Origin: Halobacterium rubrum | GTDB taxonomy: Archaea; Halobacteriota; Halobacteria; Halobacteriales; Halobacteriaceae | Length of the DNA: 64,000 nucleotides | Direction of reading: 5' to 3' | Assembly: GCF_021729015.1 (NCBI RefSeq) | Contig: NZ_JAJQQZ010000001.1 | Location: 992,001-1,056,000, forward strand | The notes under the pieces: model-generated | What the model was told of the DNA's origin: nothing | The model's input: the letters and a program-made list of their open reading frames with translations, nothing else | Database searches by the model: none | Made by a program: the position numbers and the translations under genes | Shown here: positions 7,771-16,287 of the stretch, piece after piece | Layout: each line of letters opens with the position of its first letter | Numbering within the stretch: the stretch's first letter is position 1

Positions 7771-8040
7771 ATGGCCAGTTCGACCAGAAACGGGGGCGAC
7801 CACACCGACGAGATTCGGCTGTGGCGTGAAGACGACTGGTGGGTGGCCAAGGACGTCGAAACCGGTGTCACGACGCAGGGACAATCCCGGACGATCGCCC
7901 TGGAGAACCTCGACGAAGCGGTCGCGCTCCACGATGGCGACGTCGGCACCGAGCCGACCGACGGGGAACTCAACGAACTCGGCATCGACCCGGCAGACAA
8001 CACGACAGGCGAGGAAGAACCGCCGGACGTACTCGACTGA
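7771..8040 (+). CDS. HicB-family antitoxin
   Basis: 89 residues from the ATG at 7771. The core IRLWREDDWWVAKDVETGVTTQGQSRTIALENLDEAVAL is the partial RNase-H-like fold of short HicB antitoxins: a strand with WW, the conserved GV-TQG turn and a helix ALENLDEAV. The C-terminal part is an acidic tail. It overlaps the HicA start by one base (TGATG), so the two are translationally coupled. The antitoxin-toxin order is the reverse of the classical hicA-hicB order but common in archaea. Confidence 0.85.
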   Translation: MASSTRNGGDHTDEIRLWREDDWWVAKDVETGVTTQGQSRTIALENLDEAVALHDGDVGTEPTDGELNELGIDPADNTTGEEEPPDVLD

Positions 8041-8291
8041 TGGGACGGCGGACGTTCTCGGGAAGAGAGGTCGTGAAGGTGTTGGTCAACGTCGGCGGCT
8101 TCGAGTGGCGACGGACCGCTGGCGACCACGCGCAACTCTACTACGAACATCCAACAAACGAGAACGACCAGCGGAAAGTCACGGTCCCCTTGCACGACGA
8201 ACTCCGGACGGGCACACTGCGCGATATCGCTGACAGCGCCGGTGCGAACGACTTCGCCTCGTTCTGCAACTGGATCGACCGCCACGCGTAA
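8040..8291 (+). CDS. HicA-family mRNA interferase toxin
   Basis: 83 residues. HicA toxins are small dsRBD-like RNases that cleave mRNA. The family pattern is complete: FSGREVVKVLVNVGGFEWRR, then TAGDHAQLYY with the catalytic histidine, then KVTVPLHDELRTGTLRDIADSAG. It is coupled to the HicB gene. The pair lies between island repeats B and C without any other gene, the second self-contained toxin-antitoxin unit of the island. Confidence 0.88.
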   Translation: MGRRTFSGREVVKVLVNVGGFEWRRTAGDHAQLYYEHPTNENDQRKVTVPLHDELRTGTLRDIADSAGANDFASFCNWIDRHA

Positions 8292-8337
8292 CTACGTTGG
8301 ATTCCGTCGCTCTCTGCCCAGTTCGCGGTTGCCGAAT

Positions 8338-8378
8338 CTACTAGTAGATTGTCGCTCGGTAGTGTCGCGGGCGTACAT
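8338..8378 (+). repeat. 41-bp island repeat, copy C
   Basis: Differs from copy B by one base (CGCTCG instead of CGCCCG), which breaks one pair of the inner inverted repeat. Same orientation as all other copies. It follows the HicA stop by 46 bp. Confidence 0.87.
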
Positions 8379-8435
8379 TCCAGGACCGTGAAGCGATAGC
8401 ACTGTAGAATCGGGTATCGAACTGGTGGCTACCAG

Positions 8436-8690
8436 TCAGTCGTGTAGCCAGTCGTACCACTCATCGAGGTCAACGACCTCGTTTTCGATGGCTGTCGCTC
8501 CGTACTGGTCGAACACTTCGTCCACGACTCGTGCAAGTCCTTCCGGATCCTCGTCGGGGCGGTTCTGATCGTAGTAGAGCAGTAGCCCAGCGTGGTCGAT
8601 CTCCCGGTGCAGTTCCTCGAAGTCTCGCGCGTTGTTCGTCATCAGTGCGACGCCGTGCTCACCGCACCACGCCAGGAAATCGGTGGTCAA
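8436..8690 (-). pseudogene. 5'-truncated PIN-like (DUF5615-type) toxin remnant
   Basis: 84 codons from a TTG at 8690. The visible part is the C-terminal two thirds of a small PIN-like nuclease: DFLAWCGEHGVALMTNNARDFEELH, then HAGLLLYYDQ and an acidic C-terminal helix. Intact members of about 110-125 residues begin with an active-site aspartate in a DE motif that is absent here. The same frame stays open upstream, but there it runs into the 3' end of the trkA-like gene, which stops at 8711. I read this as a toxin whose 5' end was lost when the trkA/permease segment joined. It could be a short functional protein, but that is less likely. Confidence 0.55.
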
Positions 8691-8710
8691 CCTAGCACGG
8701 TTCGGGCGGA

Positions 8711-9367
8711 TTATCCCCGCATCAGGTTCATCACTTCCTCGGCGACGTCCGGTTCGACGGCGACGATGTACCGGCGGCCAGGTGTCAGGGTCGTGTCCGG
8801 CCGGGCGATCTGGTGGCCATCATCATCATCGGAGACGATCAGCGTCCCAGCCGGAAAACGCACGTCGGTCAGTTGCTTTCCGGCGGCCGGGGCCCCCTCT
8901 GCGACGCGAACGATCATGATATCAAGATCGCCAGTCACGTCCACCAGCGTCTGGACGTCGCTGCCGACGAGTTCGTTCGCCGCTACCCGTGCGCCCGCCC
9001 GCTCTGGAAAGAGAATCGCATCGACGAACCGCGTGTAGGCCTCCCCCGCCTGGCGATCGACACGCGCCACCGTTCTAATCTCAGGTGACAACTCCGAGGC
9101 GGCCAGACAGACCGCCAGGTTCAGTCCGGTTTCACCAGTCAGCGCCGCGATGGCGTCGGCTCGCTCGATACCGGCCTGTTCGATGATATCGGGGTTCGTC
9201 GCATCCCCCTGGATGACCGTTGCTACCCACTCGTCTGCAATCTCCGAGACGATTCGTTCGTCGCGTTCGATAATCGTTACGTCGTGGCCGCGGTCCGCGA
9301 GCAACTCGGCTGTCTGGAAGCCGACGCGCCCGCCACCCGCGATGACGATGTCGAGCGTGCTGGTCAT
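8711..9367 (-). CDS. TrkA-type NAD-binding/ligand-gating protein
   Basis: 218 residues. Residues 5-125 form an RCK/TrkA-N Rossmann domain (IVIAGGGRVGFQTAELLADRGHDV, then IQGDATNPDIIEQAGIERADAI). Residues 135-218 form a TrkA-C (RCK_C) domain ending in the dimer helix VAEEVMNLMRG. Such stand-alone RCK proteins regulate a membrane transporter in response to nucleotide. It starts 4 bp after the stop of the amino-acid permease, so the pair is an operon and the permease is the probable target. A paralogue with an in-frame stop lies at 11040 in opposite orientation. Confidence 0.88.
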   Translation of the reverse strand: MTSTLDIVIAGGGRVGFQTAELLADRGHDVTIIERDERIVSEIADEWVATVIQGDATNPDIIEQAGIERADAIAALTGETGLNLAVCLAASELSPEIRTVARVDRQAGEAYTRFVDAILFPERAGARVAANELVGSDVQTLVDVTGDLDIMIVRVAEGAPAAGKQLTDVRFPAGTLIVSDDDDGHQIARPDTTLTPGRRYIVAVEPDVAEEVMNLMRG

Positions 9368-9371
9368 GAGT

Positions 9372-10826
9372 TCAGTCTTCAGCCTCCGGTGTCATTGTGG
9401 TGTCGGAATCTGTCATCTTGCGATCCGAACGGCCTTTCAGCCGGTTGATGGCAACATATGCGAGGCCACCGAGCAAAATCCATGCCACGCTGAGTACCAG
9501 TGCCAACGGATCCGTCTGGAGCAGGTACTCAACGAGCACCCCGGTCAGGATCAAGTTGAGGACGACACCGATTACCGGCGGCGCCGGGTAGAAGGGCATC
9601 TCGTAAGGACGGTTCATGTTCGGCCGCTCGCGGCGGAGCCGGATCACGGCGACGTTCACGATAATAAACGATAGCAGAAAGAACAAGCTCGACATGTTGC
9701 CCGCACTCTGTGTCGGCAGCGCTACCGACGCGAGCATCACCACCGCGCTAGCGAGGATAGCGACGAACGGCGTCCCGTAGCGGTGGTGGAGCTGCCCGAA
9801 CGACGGCAGCAACTGTCCCTCGCGCCCCATCGAGAATGCCACCCGGGAGGAGGCGATTACGACCGCGTTCAGCGCCGTCAGCGTCGAGAACACCGCGCCG
9901 AAAACGACCAGTGCCCCGCCGTTCTGGATAATCGGCAGCCCGGTCGGCATGAACGACGTCGCCGCCGCGGCGATGCCTGCCTCTCCAGCGTCGGCAAGCT
10001 CCCCGGCCCCAAGCGTCCCGATGGCGACTGTTACAACCGCCAGATAGACGATTACGGTCACGGCGAGGCTCAGGAAGATTGCTTTCGGAATGTTCTCACG
10101 CGGGTTCTTCACTTCCTCTGTGACGGTGGTGATGAGGTCGTACCCCTCGAAAGCGATGAACGTCAGACCCATCGCCGGGAGAACCGCGGCCGCCCCGCTT
10201 CCCTCGGGAAACAGCGGCTGGAATTCGGCCCCGGAAAACATCGGCGAGGCGAGCCCGAAGGCAACAAACACCAGAAGGATACTCACCTTGATGATGGTGA
10301 AGATTGTTTCGACGCTGCCGCTGGCGGCCGTCGAGATAGCGTTCAGTAACACTAGGCCGAGGACCGCGACGAACGCCAGCAGGAAGGCAAGTGGTACCGC
10401 TGTATCGACGAGCGGCAGCACGACAGCACCCACCTGGTCTGGCGGTGGGACAATCCCGTAGACGTGCAGTAATTCGAGGAAGTTCGGCGCGAAGCCGAGC
10501 GCATACAGTGCCCCCGCAATCATGTAGGCGAACCAAAGCATCCAGCCCATGATGAACGAGGACAGGTCGTCGAAGATCTCTCTGACAAAGGCGTAGCCGC
10601 CGCCACTTTTGGGAATTGAGGCAGCGAGCTCGGCGTACGAGAGCCCGGTGAACGCGGTGACAACACCGTTCAGTGCGAAGACGATAATTGCGGCAGGGCC
10701 AGCGATTTCGGCCGCGAGCCCCGTCAGCACGAAGATACCGGCTCCGATCATCGCCCCCATCCCGATCATCGTCGCGTCGAGCAACCCGAGTTCGGCCTCC
10801 GGAGACCGAGTCTGACTTCCGCTCAT
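9372..10826 (-). CDS. APC-family amino-acid permease
   Basis: 484 residues with about 12 hydrophobic helices. The N-terminal transporter signature LLDATMIGMGAMIGAGIFVLTG marks the amino acid-polyamine-organocation superfamily (helix 1 break with GAGIF). SLPK-like IPKSGGGYAFVREIFDD and the EVKNPRENIPKA loop after helix 6 are also typical. The substrate cannot be deduced. It is first in an operon with the TrkA-type regulator and is divergent from the TrkA pseudogene at 11040 across 213 bp. Confidence 0.9.
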   Translation of the reverse strand: MSGSQTRSPEAELGLLDATMIGMGAMIGAGIFVLTGLAAEIAGPAAIIVFALNGVVTAFTGLSYAELAASIPKSGGGYAFVREIFDDLSSFIMGWMLWFAYMIAGALYALGFAPNFLELLHVYGIVPPPDQVGAVVLPLVDTAVPLAFLLAFVAVLGLVLLNAISTAASGSVETIFTIIKVSILLVFVAFGLASPMFSGAEFQPLFPEGSGAAAVLPAMGLTFIAFEGYDLITTVTEEVKNPRENIPKAIFLSLAVTVIVYLAVVTVAIGTLGAGELADAGEAGIAAAATSFMPTGLPIIQNGGALVVFGAVFSTLTALNAVVIASSRVAFSMGREGQLLPSFGQLHHRYGTPFVAILASAVVMLASVALPTQSAGNMSSLFFLLSFIIVNVAVIRLRRERPNMNRPYEMPFYPAPPVIGVVLNLILTGVLVEYLLQTDPLALVLSVAWILLGGLAYVAINRLKGRSDRKMTDSDTTMTPEAED

Positions 10827-10851
10827 GCCAGAGAACTGTAGTTTCGCTCCT

Positions 10852-10864
10852 TGTACATCGTACA
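10852..10864. promoter_or_regulatory. Small inverted repeat upstream of the permease
   Basis: TGTACATCGTACA is a short inverted repeat (TGTA/TACA) 26 bp before the permease ATG. Its position overlaps where the promoter of the permease-trkA operon should be, so it could be an operator of a dimeric regulator such as an Lrp-type protein. Only its position and symmetry support this. Confidence 0.25.
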
Positions 10865-11039
10865 GTTCGAGAGGCCTATTTGTCCCACTTTATGACCAGG
10901 GTGAATTCCCCTATCGCAGTAGCCGTACTCGCATTTGATAAATCATTACAAGCGTCGCTGACGGCTCCAAATACCACCATTCCGGACACGTAGGAATCCG
11001 AGAGACAATTGAAAACGATGCAGTTCGAACCAACGAACA

Positions 11040-11693
11040 ATGAGCAAACCAAAGCGGTTCGTAATCGCGGGCGGGGGGCGAGTCGGCCTACAGACGGCCG
11101 AGAATCTCGCGGACCAGGGCCACGAGGTAGTGTTGGTCGAATCCGACGAGGACCGCGTCGAAGAACTGTCAGACGCCTACACCGGCCTCGTCATCCATGG
11201 CGATGCCACCCGCCCCTCGATCCTGAAACAGACAGATCTGACCCGGGCCGACGCTATCGCAGCACTCACCGACGAGACGGGAACGAATCTGGCGATCTGT
11301 ATGGAGGCTCAGTAACTCGCCCCTTCTATCCAGACACTCGCCCGCGCCGAGACGCAGACCGATCAAGAATACGACGAGGTGGTTGATGCGACCGTCTTGC
11401 CAGAGTACCTGGGGGGCGATCACGCGGCGGACATGCTCACTGGCGAGGACATCCGGACACTGATCTACCCGACCGCAAATCTCGACATCATCGAAGTGAC
11501 CGTCACCGAATCGGCACCCGTAGCGGGGCGGCGGTTGGACGAGATCGCACTTCCGACCGGCAGCCTCCTGATCTCGACCGCAAACCGTGAAGCGCTCGCC
11601 GGGCCGGGGACGATTCTGGAGGCCGACGAGCGCTACATACTCGCCGTCGAATCTGATGTCGTCGACGAGGTGTTGAATCTGATGCGTGGATAG
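11040..11693 (+). pseudogene. TrkA-type protein interrupted by one in-frame stop codon
   Basis: The frame 11040-11693 reads as a complete TrkA-N/TrkA-C protein, parallel to the intact copy at 8711, except for a TAA at 11313-11315. Before it is a normal Rossmann half (FVIAGGGRVGLQTAENLADQGHEV ... GTNLAICMEAQ). After the stop the same frame continues with LAPSIQTLARAETQTDQEYDEVV through the RCK_C domain to VVDEVLNLMRG. By alignment with the intact paralogue the stop replaces a glutamate codon, so a single G to T change explains it. An N-terminal product of 91 residues and a separate C-terminal product from 11379 are possible, but a decaying gene is the simplest reading. Confidence 0.8.
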
Positions 11694-12016
11694 CACTCGG
11701 GATGTCGATAGCTGAAACAAAACACATGAAGTGGCTATACCGACCGTTGTCTCTGTGTCTGCATGCCAGTACAGCGTGTCATAGAATACGTCTCACACCC
11801 TCTACACGGTGATTTTGACTGCTTCATCTCACGTCTGATTCAGGGAAACACCGCAGCCCAGACTCTATTCAGGCGAGACTATGTGAGATGTTCTGGTCGA
11901 GAATTATTGTATGACGGTCAGTAATCTTACTAAGCCGAACAATCTGCAAGCACTGAGCGATTCAGGAGGGCAAAGATGGGTGTGCGACCTGTTCGATGAC
12001 ACCCTCCGAATGCCGG
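11694..12016. other. Unassigned AT-richer stretch with a weak 53-codon ORF
   Basis: No recognised gene. The only frame with some protein character is plus strand 11763-11924 (MPVQRVIEYVSHPLHG ... RELLYDGQ, 53 residues). It uses codons rare in the rest of the window (ATA, AGA, TTA), so it may be foreign or not coding. Base composition differs clearly from the flanking core genes. Confidence 0.35.
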
Positions 12017-12301
12017 CTACGAATCAGACGACGCCTCGACCGCCTCCGCAATTGCCTGGAGGTCGGCCTTCCGTAAGGTGGAGTCGTCTGCTGCCTCCAA
12101 CGACTCTTCTACGCCGACCTGAGTCCGGATGAGTCGGCGCATCCGTGCTGTTGACGGCTGCCCTGCCTCGTCGATAGCAACTCCGAGGGCCTCACAAATC
12201 GCTTGCAGTTCCTCCTTCGTAAACGACGCCGCAACCTCCCGCTCGAAGCGACCCGTCGCCACTCGAATCGCATTTCGAAGTTCATGGACAGTTGGACTCA
12301 T
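12017..12301 (-). CDS. Small conserved-looking helical protein, function unknown
   Basis: 94 residues from the ATG at 12301; an ATG ten codons upstream is also open. The protein is helical: HELRNAIRVATGRFEREVAASFTKEELQAICEALGV, then ARMRRLIRTQVGVEES, then LRKADLQAIAEAV. The two EL/DLQAI(C/A)EA segments look like an internal duplication of a SAP/HeH-like helix-extended-helix unit, which would suggest nucleic-acid binding; this is only an impression. It lies between the TrkA pseudogene and repeat D. Not recognised otherwise. Confidence 0.5.
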   Translation of the reverse strand: MSPTVHELRNAIRVATGRFEREVAASFTKEELQAICEALGVAIDEAGQPSTARMRRLIRTQVGVEESLEAADDSTLRKADLQAIAEAVEASSDS

Positions 12302-12831
12302 AACGTTCCACTTTCCTCTCAGTCCCCTCAAAGTTCCTACTCAGGTGCGGTGAGACGTTTCCGGAACTGCGGACTAGTACGGCCTTGCCCATCGCCGAAC
12401 AGACGCTCTATACCTAGCAATCAATTGGCGCGATGGTACTGGACGGTGACCTGGGCTGTGACACCGCCAGAGAGCTGCTCGGCGAGCGAGTTTTGCTGCT
12501 GAATACACCGTTCCACTTTCGCTGAGTCTACTAGTAGATTGTCGCCCGGTAGTATCGCAGGCGCACATATCCCGTATGCTGCTAGTAACTTATAAAATAA
12601 TATAGATTTCTTCAGGTACGGCCTACCGCTGAGACCGATTCGTCCGTGATGACCCCCTTTCTCGCCGAGTTCTCGGAACTAATCGAGGATGACACGCCTG
12701 AGCTGAGATATTCCTTCGTGCTGATATCGTATAGAGTCGTAGCGCGCGGAATCGGCCGTATCTTCGACGCCTGGGTGTACGTTCTCTCCACCGGGGTATC
12801 TGGTCAATAGCCGCTCAGCAGGGAGACCCAC
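12302..12831. other. Intergenic DNA around repeat D with a gene remnant
   Basis: Apart from repeat D no intact gene is seen. On the minus strand the frame ending with TGA at 12421-12423 reads IQQQNSLAEQLSGGV then TAQVTVQYHRAN, which looks like the C-terminus of a real protein, but its upstream part is missing and the frame runs into the repeat. The stretch 12575-12615 is strikingly AT-rich (ATAAAATAATATAG) and could hold a promoter. Confidence 0.4.
12528..12568 (+). repeat. 41-bp island repeat, copy D
   Basis: Three bases differ from copy B (GTATCG, CAGGCG and GCACAT variants), all in the right half. The left palindrome CTACTAGTAG is perfect. This copy is more worn than A-C, and one pair of the inner inverted repeat is lost. 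Confidence 0.82.
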
Positions 12832-13101
12832 TTAGCGGTGGGATTCGATTGTGATGACCGGGTCGCCATGTTTGTCGGCACTGATTGTCGCGGTCGTCGA
12901 ATCCGCTTCAAACTGGAGGGTCATCTTGAGATGGTTGTCTTGGAAGAGTCCGTCGAGTGCGTCCGTGTTGATGTCTTCGTTGATGAGCCACTCTTGTTCA
13001 AGGATGTCCTCGTCGTGGGCCGCTGCAACCGCCGAGACGACTGCGATGCTCAGCTCTTCGCCCTCCGCAGGCTCGTAGGAGAACTCCCGTGTACTCTCCA
13101 T
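12832..13101 (-). CDS. HalOD1-type output-domain protein
   Basis: 89 residues. The pattern LSIAVVSAVAAAHDEDILEQEWLINEDINTDALDGLF followed by three strands (LQFEADSTTATISADKHGDPVITI) matches the haloarchaeal output domain HalOD1, found alone or after response-regulator receivers. Its molecular role is not established. It stands alone on the minus strand between repeats D and E with more than 500 bp of apparently non-coding DNA on one side. Confidence 0.7.
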   Translation of the reverse strand: MESTREFSYEPAEGEELSIAVVSAVAAAHDEDILEQEWLINEDINTDALDGLFQDNHLKMTLQFEADSTTATISADKHGDPVITIESHR

Positions 13102-13845
13102 ACCGCTCTTTAGGTAGTCAGCGGGAAACCCGCTCCTGCCAGTAACTATCGTGATAGCTGTCTATCGTCGCCAGTTTAGTACAACTCTCGAAGGCGGCAG
13201 CCAAATCACGCAATATCACCGTCGGAACGGAAGAACGACAGCGGGTGTGTCACCCGCTGTGCGTCTCCCACGTCGGTGTCGATGCCAACGGGGGGGACTG
13301 GGTGTGCTGCTGGAATGTGGTCTGTTGACACCGACGAACAACGCTACCACAGCAGGAAGCAAAAGGAAACCGACCCAGTAAACGCAATTTGCCGGCGGTG
13401 TAGTTACCACGGATGATGTGTTAGAAGATAGTCGGGAAAATATGGTTGATATATCCCCTGTACGTAGCAATTTCTGGGACGGGAATACTGGCAGACGTTC
13501 TGTTCTTTGACACCGCCGAGGCGCTAATCGCTCTGATTTCGTTCGAAAGCCGATTGCGGCGTTCCACGTTCTCCGAGCCGACTAGTAGATTGTCGGCCGG
13601 TAGTGTCTCGGGCGTACATCTCTTGCCTTCGTAATCACAGGTAAAGCCTCTTTGTCGGGGTCATTTGGGGTCTCCGGAGTGACACCATCTGCGGTCGTCC
13701 GGGTCCGCAAGACGAGCGTGAGAGAGTCGGCGGGGTACCGGGGCAACTGACTGGGTTCGAGGCCATCACGCTGGTCTCCGGTCTCTCAGCTTGCTATCAT
13801 CCAGTAGCACATTTTTATGACTCGTCAAAAAAAGGAGAGATACCG
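13102..13845. other. 744-bp region without a convincing gene, containing repeat E
   Basis: I see no supported gene. A minus-strand frame at 13216-13470 contains one hydrophobic segment (VYWVGFLLLPAVVALFVGV) but the rest is Arg/Ser-rich and not convincing. A plus-strand frame from 13446 runs through the repeat and is likely chance. The 3' part carries the promoter region of the sensor kinase at 13846. Confidence 0.4.
13579..13619 (+). repeat. 41-bp island repeat, copy E
   Basis: Three bases differ from copy B: CGACTAGTAG at the left end, CGGCCG in the first arm and CTCGGGCG in the second. It is the last copy on the right side. The sensor kinase starts 226 bp further on, so E may mark the right boundary of the island. 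Confidence 0.82.
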
Positions 13846-15219
13846 ATGGAACGACTCGAGGCGCAGTTGGCCGCAGAGACGACGCGTCAGGCGACTGCCG
13901 CAGAGCTCCGTGCGGAACTCGGGTCTCGAGAACTGCCACGCCACCTCGCGCTCTTCTACCGGTCGAACGAGTCCCAGCTGGCTGCTACCACGGCCTTCCT
14001 CGTCGAAGGCCTCCAGTCTGGCCATCGCTGTGTCTACCTGCTCGACGTCAACACCGCTGCCGAGATCAAAGCGGCACTCCGGCGAGGGAACGTCGACGTC
14101 GAGAGACGCATCGACGCTGGGGATCTCGTCATCCGAGACGCCGAAGCGGTCTACCTCGAATCCGGCTTCGACCCTGACAAGATGATCACGACACTCGAAG
14201 ACGAAGCCAGGGCCAGCGTCGAGGACGGCTACGATGGGTTGTGGCTCGCCGGCGAGAACTCGTGGTGTTTCCACACCGACCAGTCGTTCGACCACATCCT
14301 CGACTTCGAAGCGGACTTCGACGCGACCTGTCCGGAGCTCCCGGTCACTGCACTCTGCCAGTACGACCTCGAACGCTTCAACGGGACGTCGGCCGCGAAA
14401 GCCCTCCGGACGCACGAACAGGTCATCTACCGTAACCAGCTCTGCAAGAACCCGTTCTACGTCCCACCCGAGGAGTATCGCTCGACCGATCGTCCGGAGT
14501 CGAACGCGCAACTGATGCTGGAGCAGGCGTACTCGCTGACGAGCGCCCGACGGGACGTCGACGAACGAGAACAGCGGTTAGGTATCGTCAATCGCGTCCT
14601 CCGGCACAACATCCGCAACGACCTGAACCTCGTGAAGGGGACGCTCGAACTGCTAGGCGAGACGGAGTCGTTGTCAGCGGAGAGCAGCCAGCAACTTGCG
14701 ACCGCCATCGAGGCCGCCGAGTCGGTCGTCCAGATCGCGGAGAAAACCCGCCACATTCAACAGACGACGGGCGATCCGGCTGTCGAGCCACAGAACCTCG
14801 GTCCCCTCGTCGAGACGGCCATCGACGAAGTGACAGGCGAACATCCGACTGCCGACGTCCAGTTCTCCGGAGTGGACGGCGTGACTGTGCTCGCTGACGA
14901 GAACCTCACCGTTGCGTTGCGTGAAGCCGTCGAGAACGGGGTTGTCCACCAGGACGCGGCGTCTCCGACCGTTCTGGTCTCTGTCTCGACGCCGAGCGAG
15001 GATACGGCCCGGATAGAGATCCGGAACGAGGGGGCAATTCCGGACGTGGAACGGTATACGCTGGAGAAGGGCAAGGAGACGCCACTGGCGCACTCCAGTG
15101 GGCTGGGCCTCTGGCTGATCAAGTGGATCGTCGAGAACGCGCACGGGTCAATCGAGTTCCCGGACTCGAACGGAGACGAGACACGCCTCCGGATCGAACT
15201 GTACCGGGTTCCCTCCTAG
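13846..15219 (+). CDS. MEDS-domain sensor histidine kinase
   Basis: 457 residues. Residues about 28-200 form a MEDS (DcmR-type sensory) domain: LALFYRSNESQLAATTAFLVEGL, CVYLLDVNT, a WLAGENSW turn and CQYDLERF. Residues 215-245 are a linker helix. His254 in VLRHNIRNDL is the phosphoacceptor of a haloarchaeal HisKA-like H-box. The HATPase domain shows ALREAVENGVVHQD (N-box) and SSGLGLWLIKWIVE (G-box). There are no membrane helices, so it is a cytoplasmic sensor. MEDS domains are thought to sense small hydrocarbons or be redox related. No response-regulator gene is adjacent. Confidence 0.88.
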   Translation: MERLEAQLAAETTRQATAAELRAELGSRELPRHLALFYRSNESQLAATTAFLVEGLQSGHRCVYLLDVNTAAEIKAALRRGNVDVERRIDAGDLVIRDAEAVYLESGFDPDKMITTLEDEARASVEDGYDGLWLAGENSWCFHTDQSFDHILDFEADFDATCPELPVTALCQYDLERFNGTSAAKALRTHEQVIYRNQLCKNPFYVPPEEYRSTDRPESNAQLMLEQAYSLTSARRDVDEREQRLGIVNRVLRHNIRNDLNLVKGTLELLGETESLSAESSQQLATAIEAAESVVQIAEKTRHIQQTTGDPAVEPQNLGPLVETAIDEVTGEHPTADVQFSGVDGVTVLADENLTVALREAVENGVVHQDAASPTVLVSVSTPSEDTARIEIRNEGAIPDVERYTLEKGKETPLAHSSGLGLWLIKWIVENAHGSIEFPDSNGDETRLRIELYRVPS

Positions 15220-15468
15220 GCGGAGCCGCCACCGACAGGCCGGGCGCACGTGCGGACGGAGTCCGGATTAGCCGTCCCGCAGACGCCCGGATTACGACGC
15301 TGTGCGTTCACTCGACGGTGTGTGCGTGGCGCTGCCGCCGGTCGCGTCACCGGTGGTGCCGTGCCCCCGCCAGAGAGAAGGTCGGTTCGAGTCGTCTCGA
15401 CACCGACCGCGCAACTCCACTTTCGTCGGTCGTGCTGGCAGACTGTTGCCCGGCGGCGACGGTGCCGT

Positions 15469-16287
15469 TCACAACTCGGGGCAAGCTCGCGCAGCGTAGA
15501 CGACTGTCGGCGGCACGTCCGCCATCAGTTCGGGGTCGAACCCACCGAACGCCGACTCGTACTCGTCGGGGTCTGCGTAGCCGGGCTCCCGGATCGCCTC
15601 CACCGTGAACCCGGCGTCGTCGAGGTGAGCGACGGTCTCGGAGACGGGCCGGCTGTAGACGACCATCTCTGCGTCGAAGGGCTCGCTGTACTCGCGGCGC
15701 GGGCTGTCTCCGAAGTAGCTGCGCGCGACGTCGCCGGACTCGGGGTCGAAGAGCTTGTAGCAGGGGTGGTCCACGCTGAACACCAGGCGGCCGCCCGGTC
15801 GAAGGACGCGGTGGGCTTCCCGGAAGCAGCCCGTGAGGTCCTCGACCCACTGGAACGCGAACGCCGACACGGCGAGGTCGAAGGCGTCTGTGGGTAGCGG
15901 GAGGTCGGTGACGGACGCCTCGATGAACGTTGCGTCGGACGCCCCGACGCCGGCCGCGTTCGCCCGAGCGTGCGCGAGCTGGGCAGACGAGAGGTCCACG
16001 CCGGTGTAGTCGGCGCCCCGGTCGGCGAGCGCCAGCCCGAACTGGGCGCCGCCACAGCCGAGCTCCACGACGTCCTCGCCGGCCACGTCACCGAGCAGCC
16101 CGAGGTCGTCGTCGTGCGGGGCCCCCGGTCCCCGCGCCACGCCGACGTCGATGTCGCCGACCGTCTGGAAGTGGTCGGCCCACGCGTCCCACCACGTCTT
16201 CGCTGCTTCCTCGCCGCAGTGGTCGCCAGCACCCCCGCTACCGCTTCGCTCATCACCATCGCCGTCGCCGTCCTCGGCACTCGTCAT
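15469..16287 (-). CDS. Class I SAM-dependent methyltransferase
   Basis: 272 residues from the ATG at 16287. Motif I VVELGCGGAQFGLALADRG, then YTGVDLSSAQLAHARANA, motif II/III DLAVSAFAFQWVEDL and HRVLRPGGRLVFS identify a class I methyltransferase of the UbiE/Methyltransf_11 type. The N-terminus is an acidic Gly/Asp-rich extension. The substrate is unknown. The ATG overlaps the stop of the upstream kinase gene by 4 bp (ATGA), so both act in one operon, perhaps modifying the same small molecule. Confidence 0.88.
   Translation of the reverse strand: MTSAEDGDGDGDERSGSGGAGDHCGEEAAKTWWDAWADHFQTVGDIDVGVARGPGAPHDDDLGLLGDVAGEDVVELGCGGAQFGLALADRGADYTGVDLSSAQLAHARANAAGVGASDATFIEASVTDLPLPTDAFDLAVSAFAFQWVEDLTGCFREAHRVLRPGGRLVFSVDHPCYKLFDPESGDVARSYFGDSPRREYSEPFDAEMVVYSRPVSETVAHLDDAGFTVEAIREPGYADPDEYESAFGGFDPELMADVPPTVVYAARACPEL

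Noticed and set aside
13216-13470. 84-codon minus-strand frame with one hydrophobic segment
   Set aside because: Outside the single hydrophobic stretch it is Ser/Arg-rich, has no plausible start context and no family resemblance.
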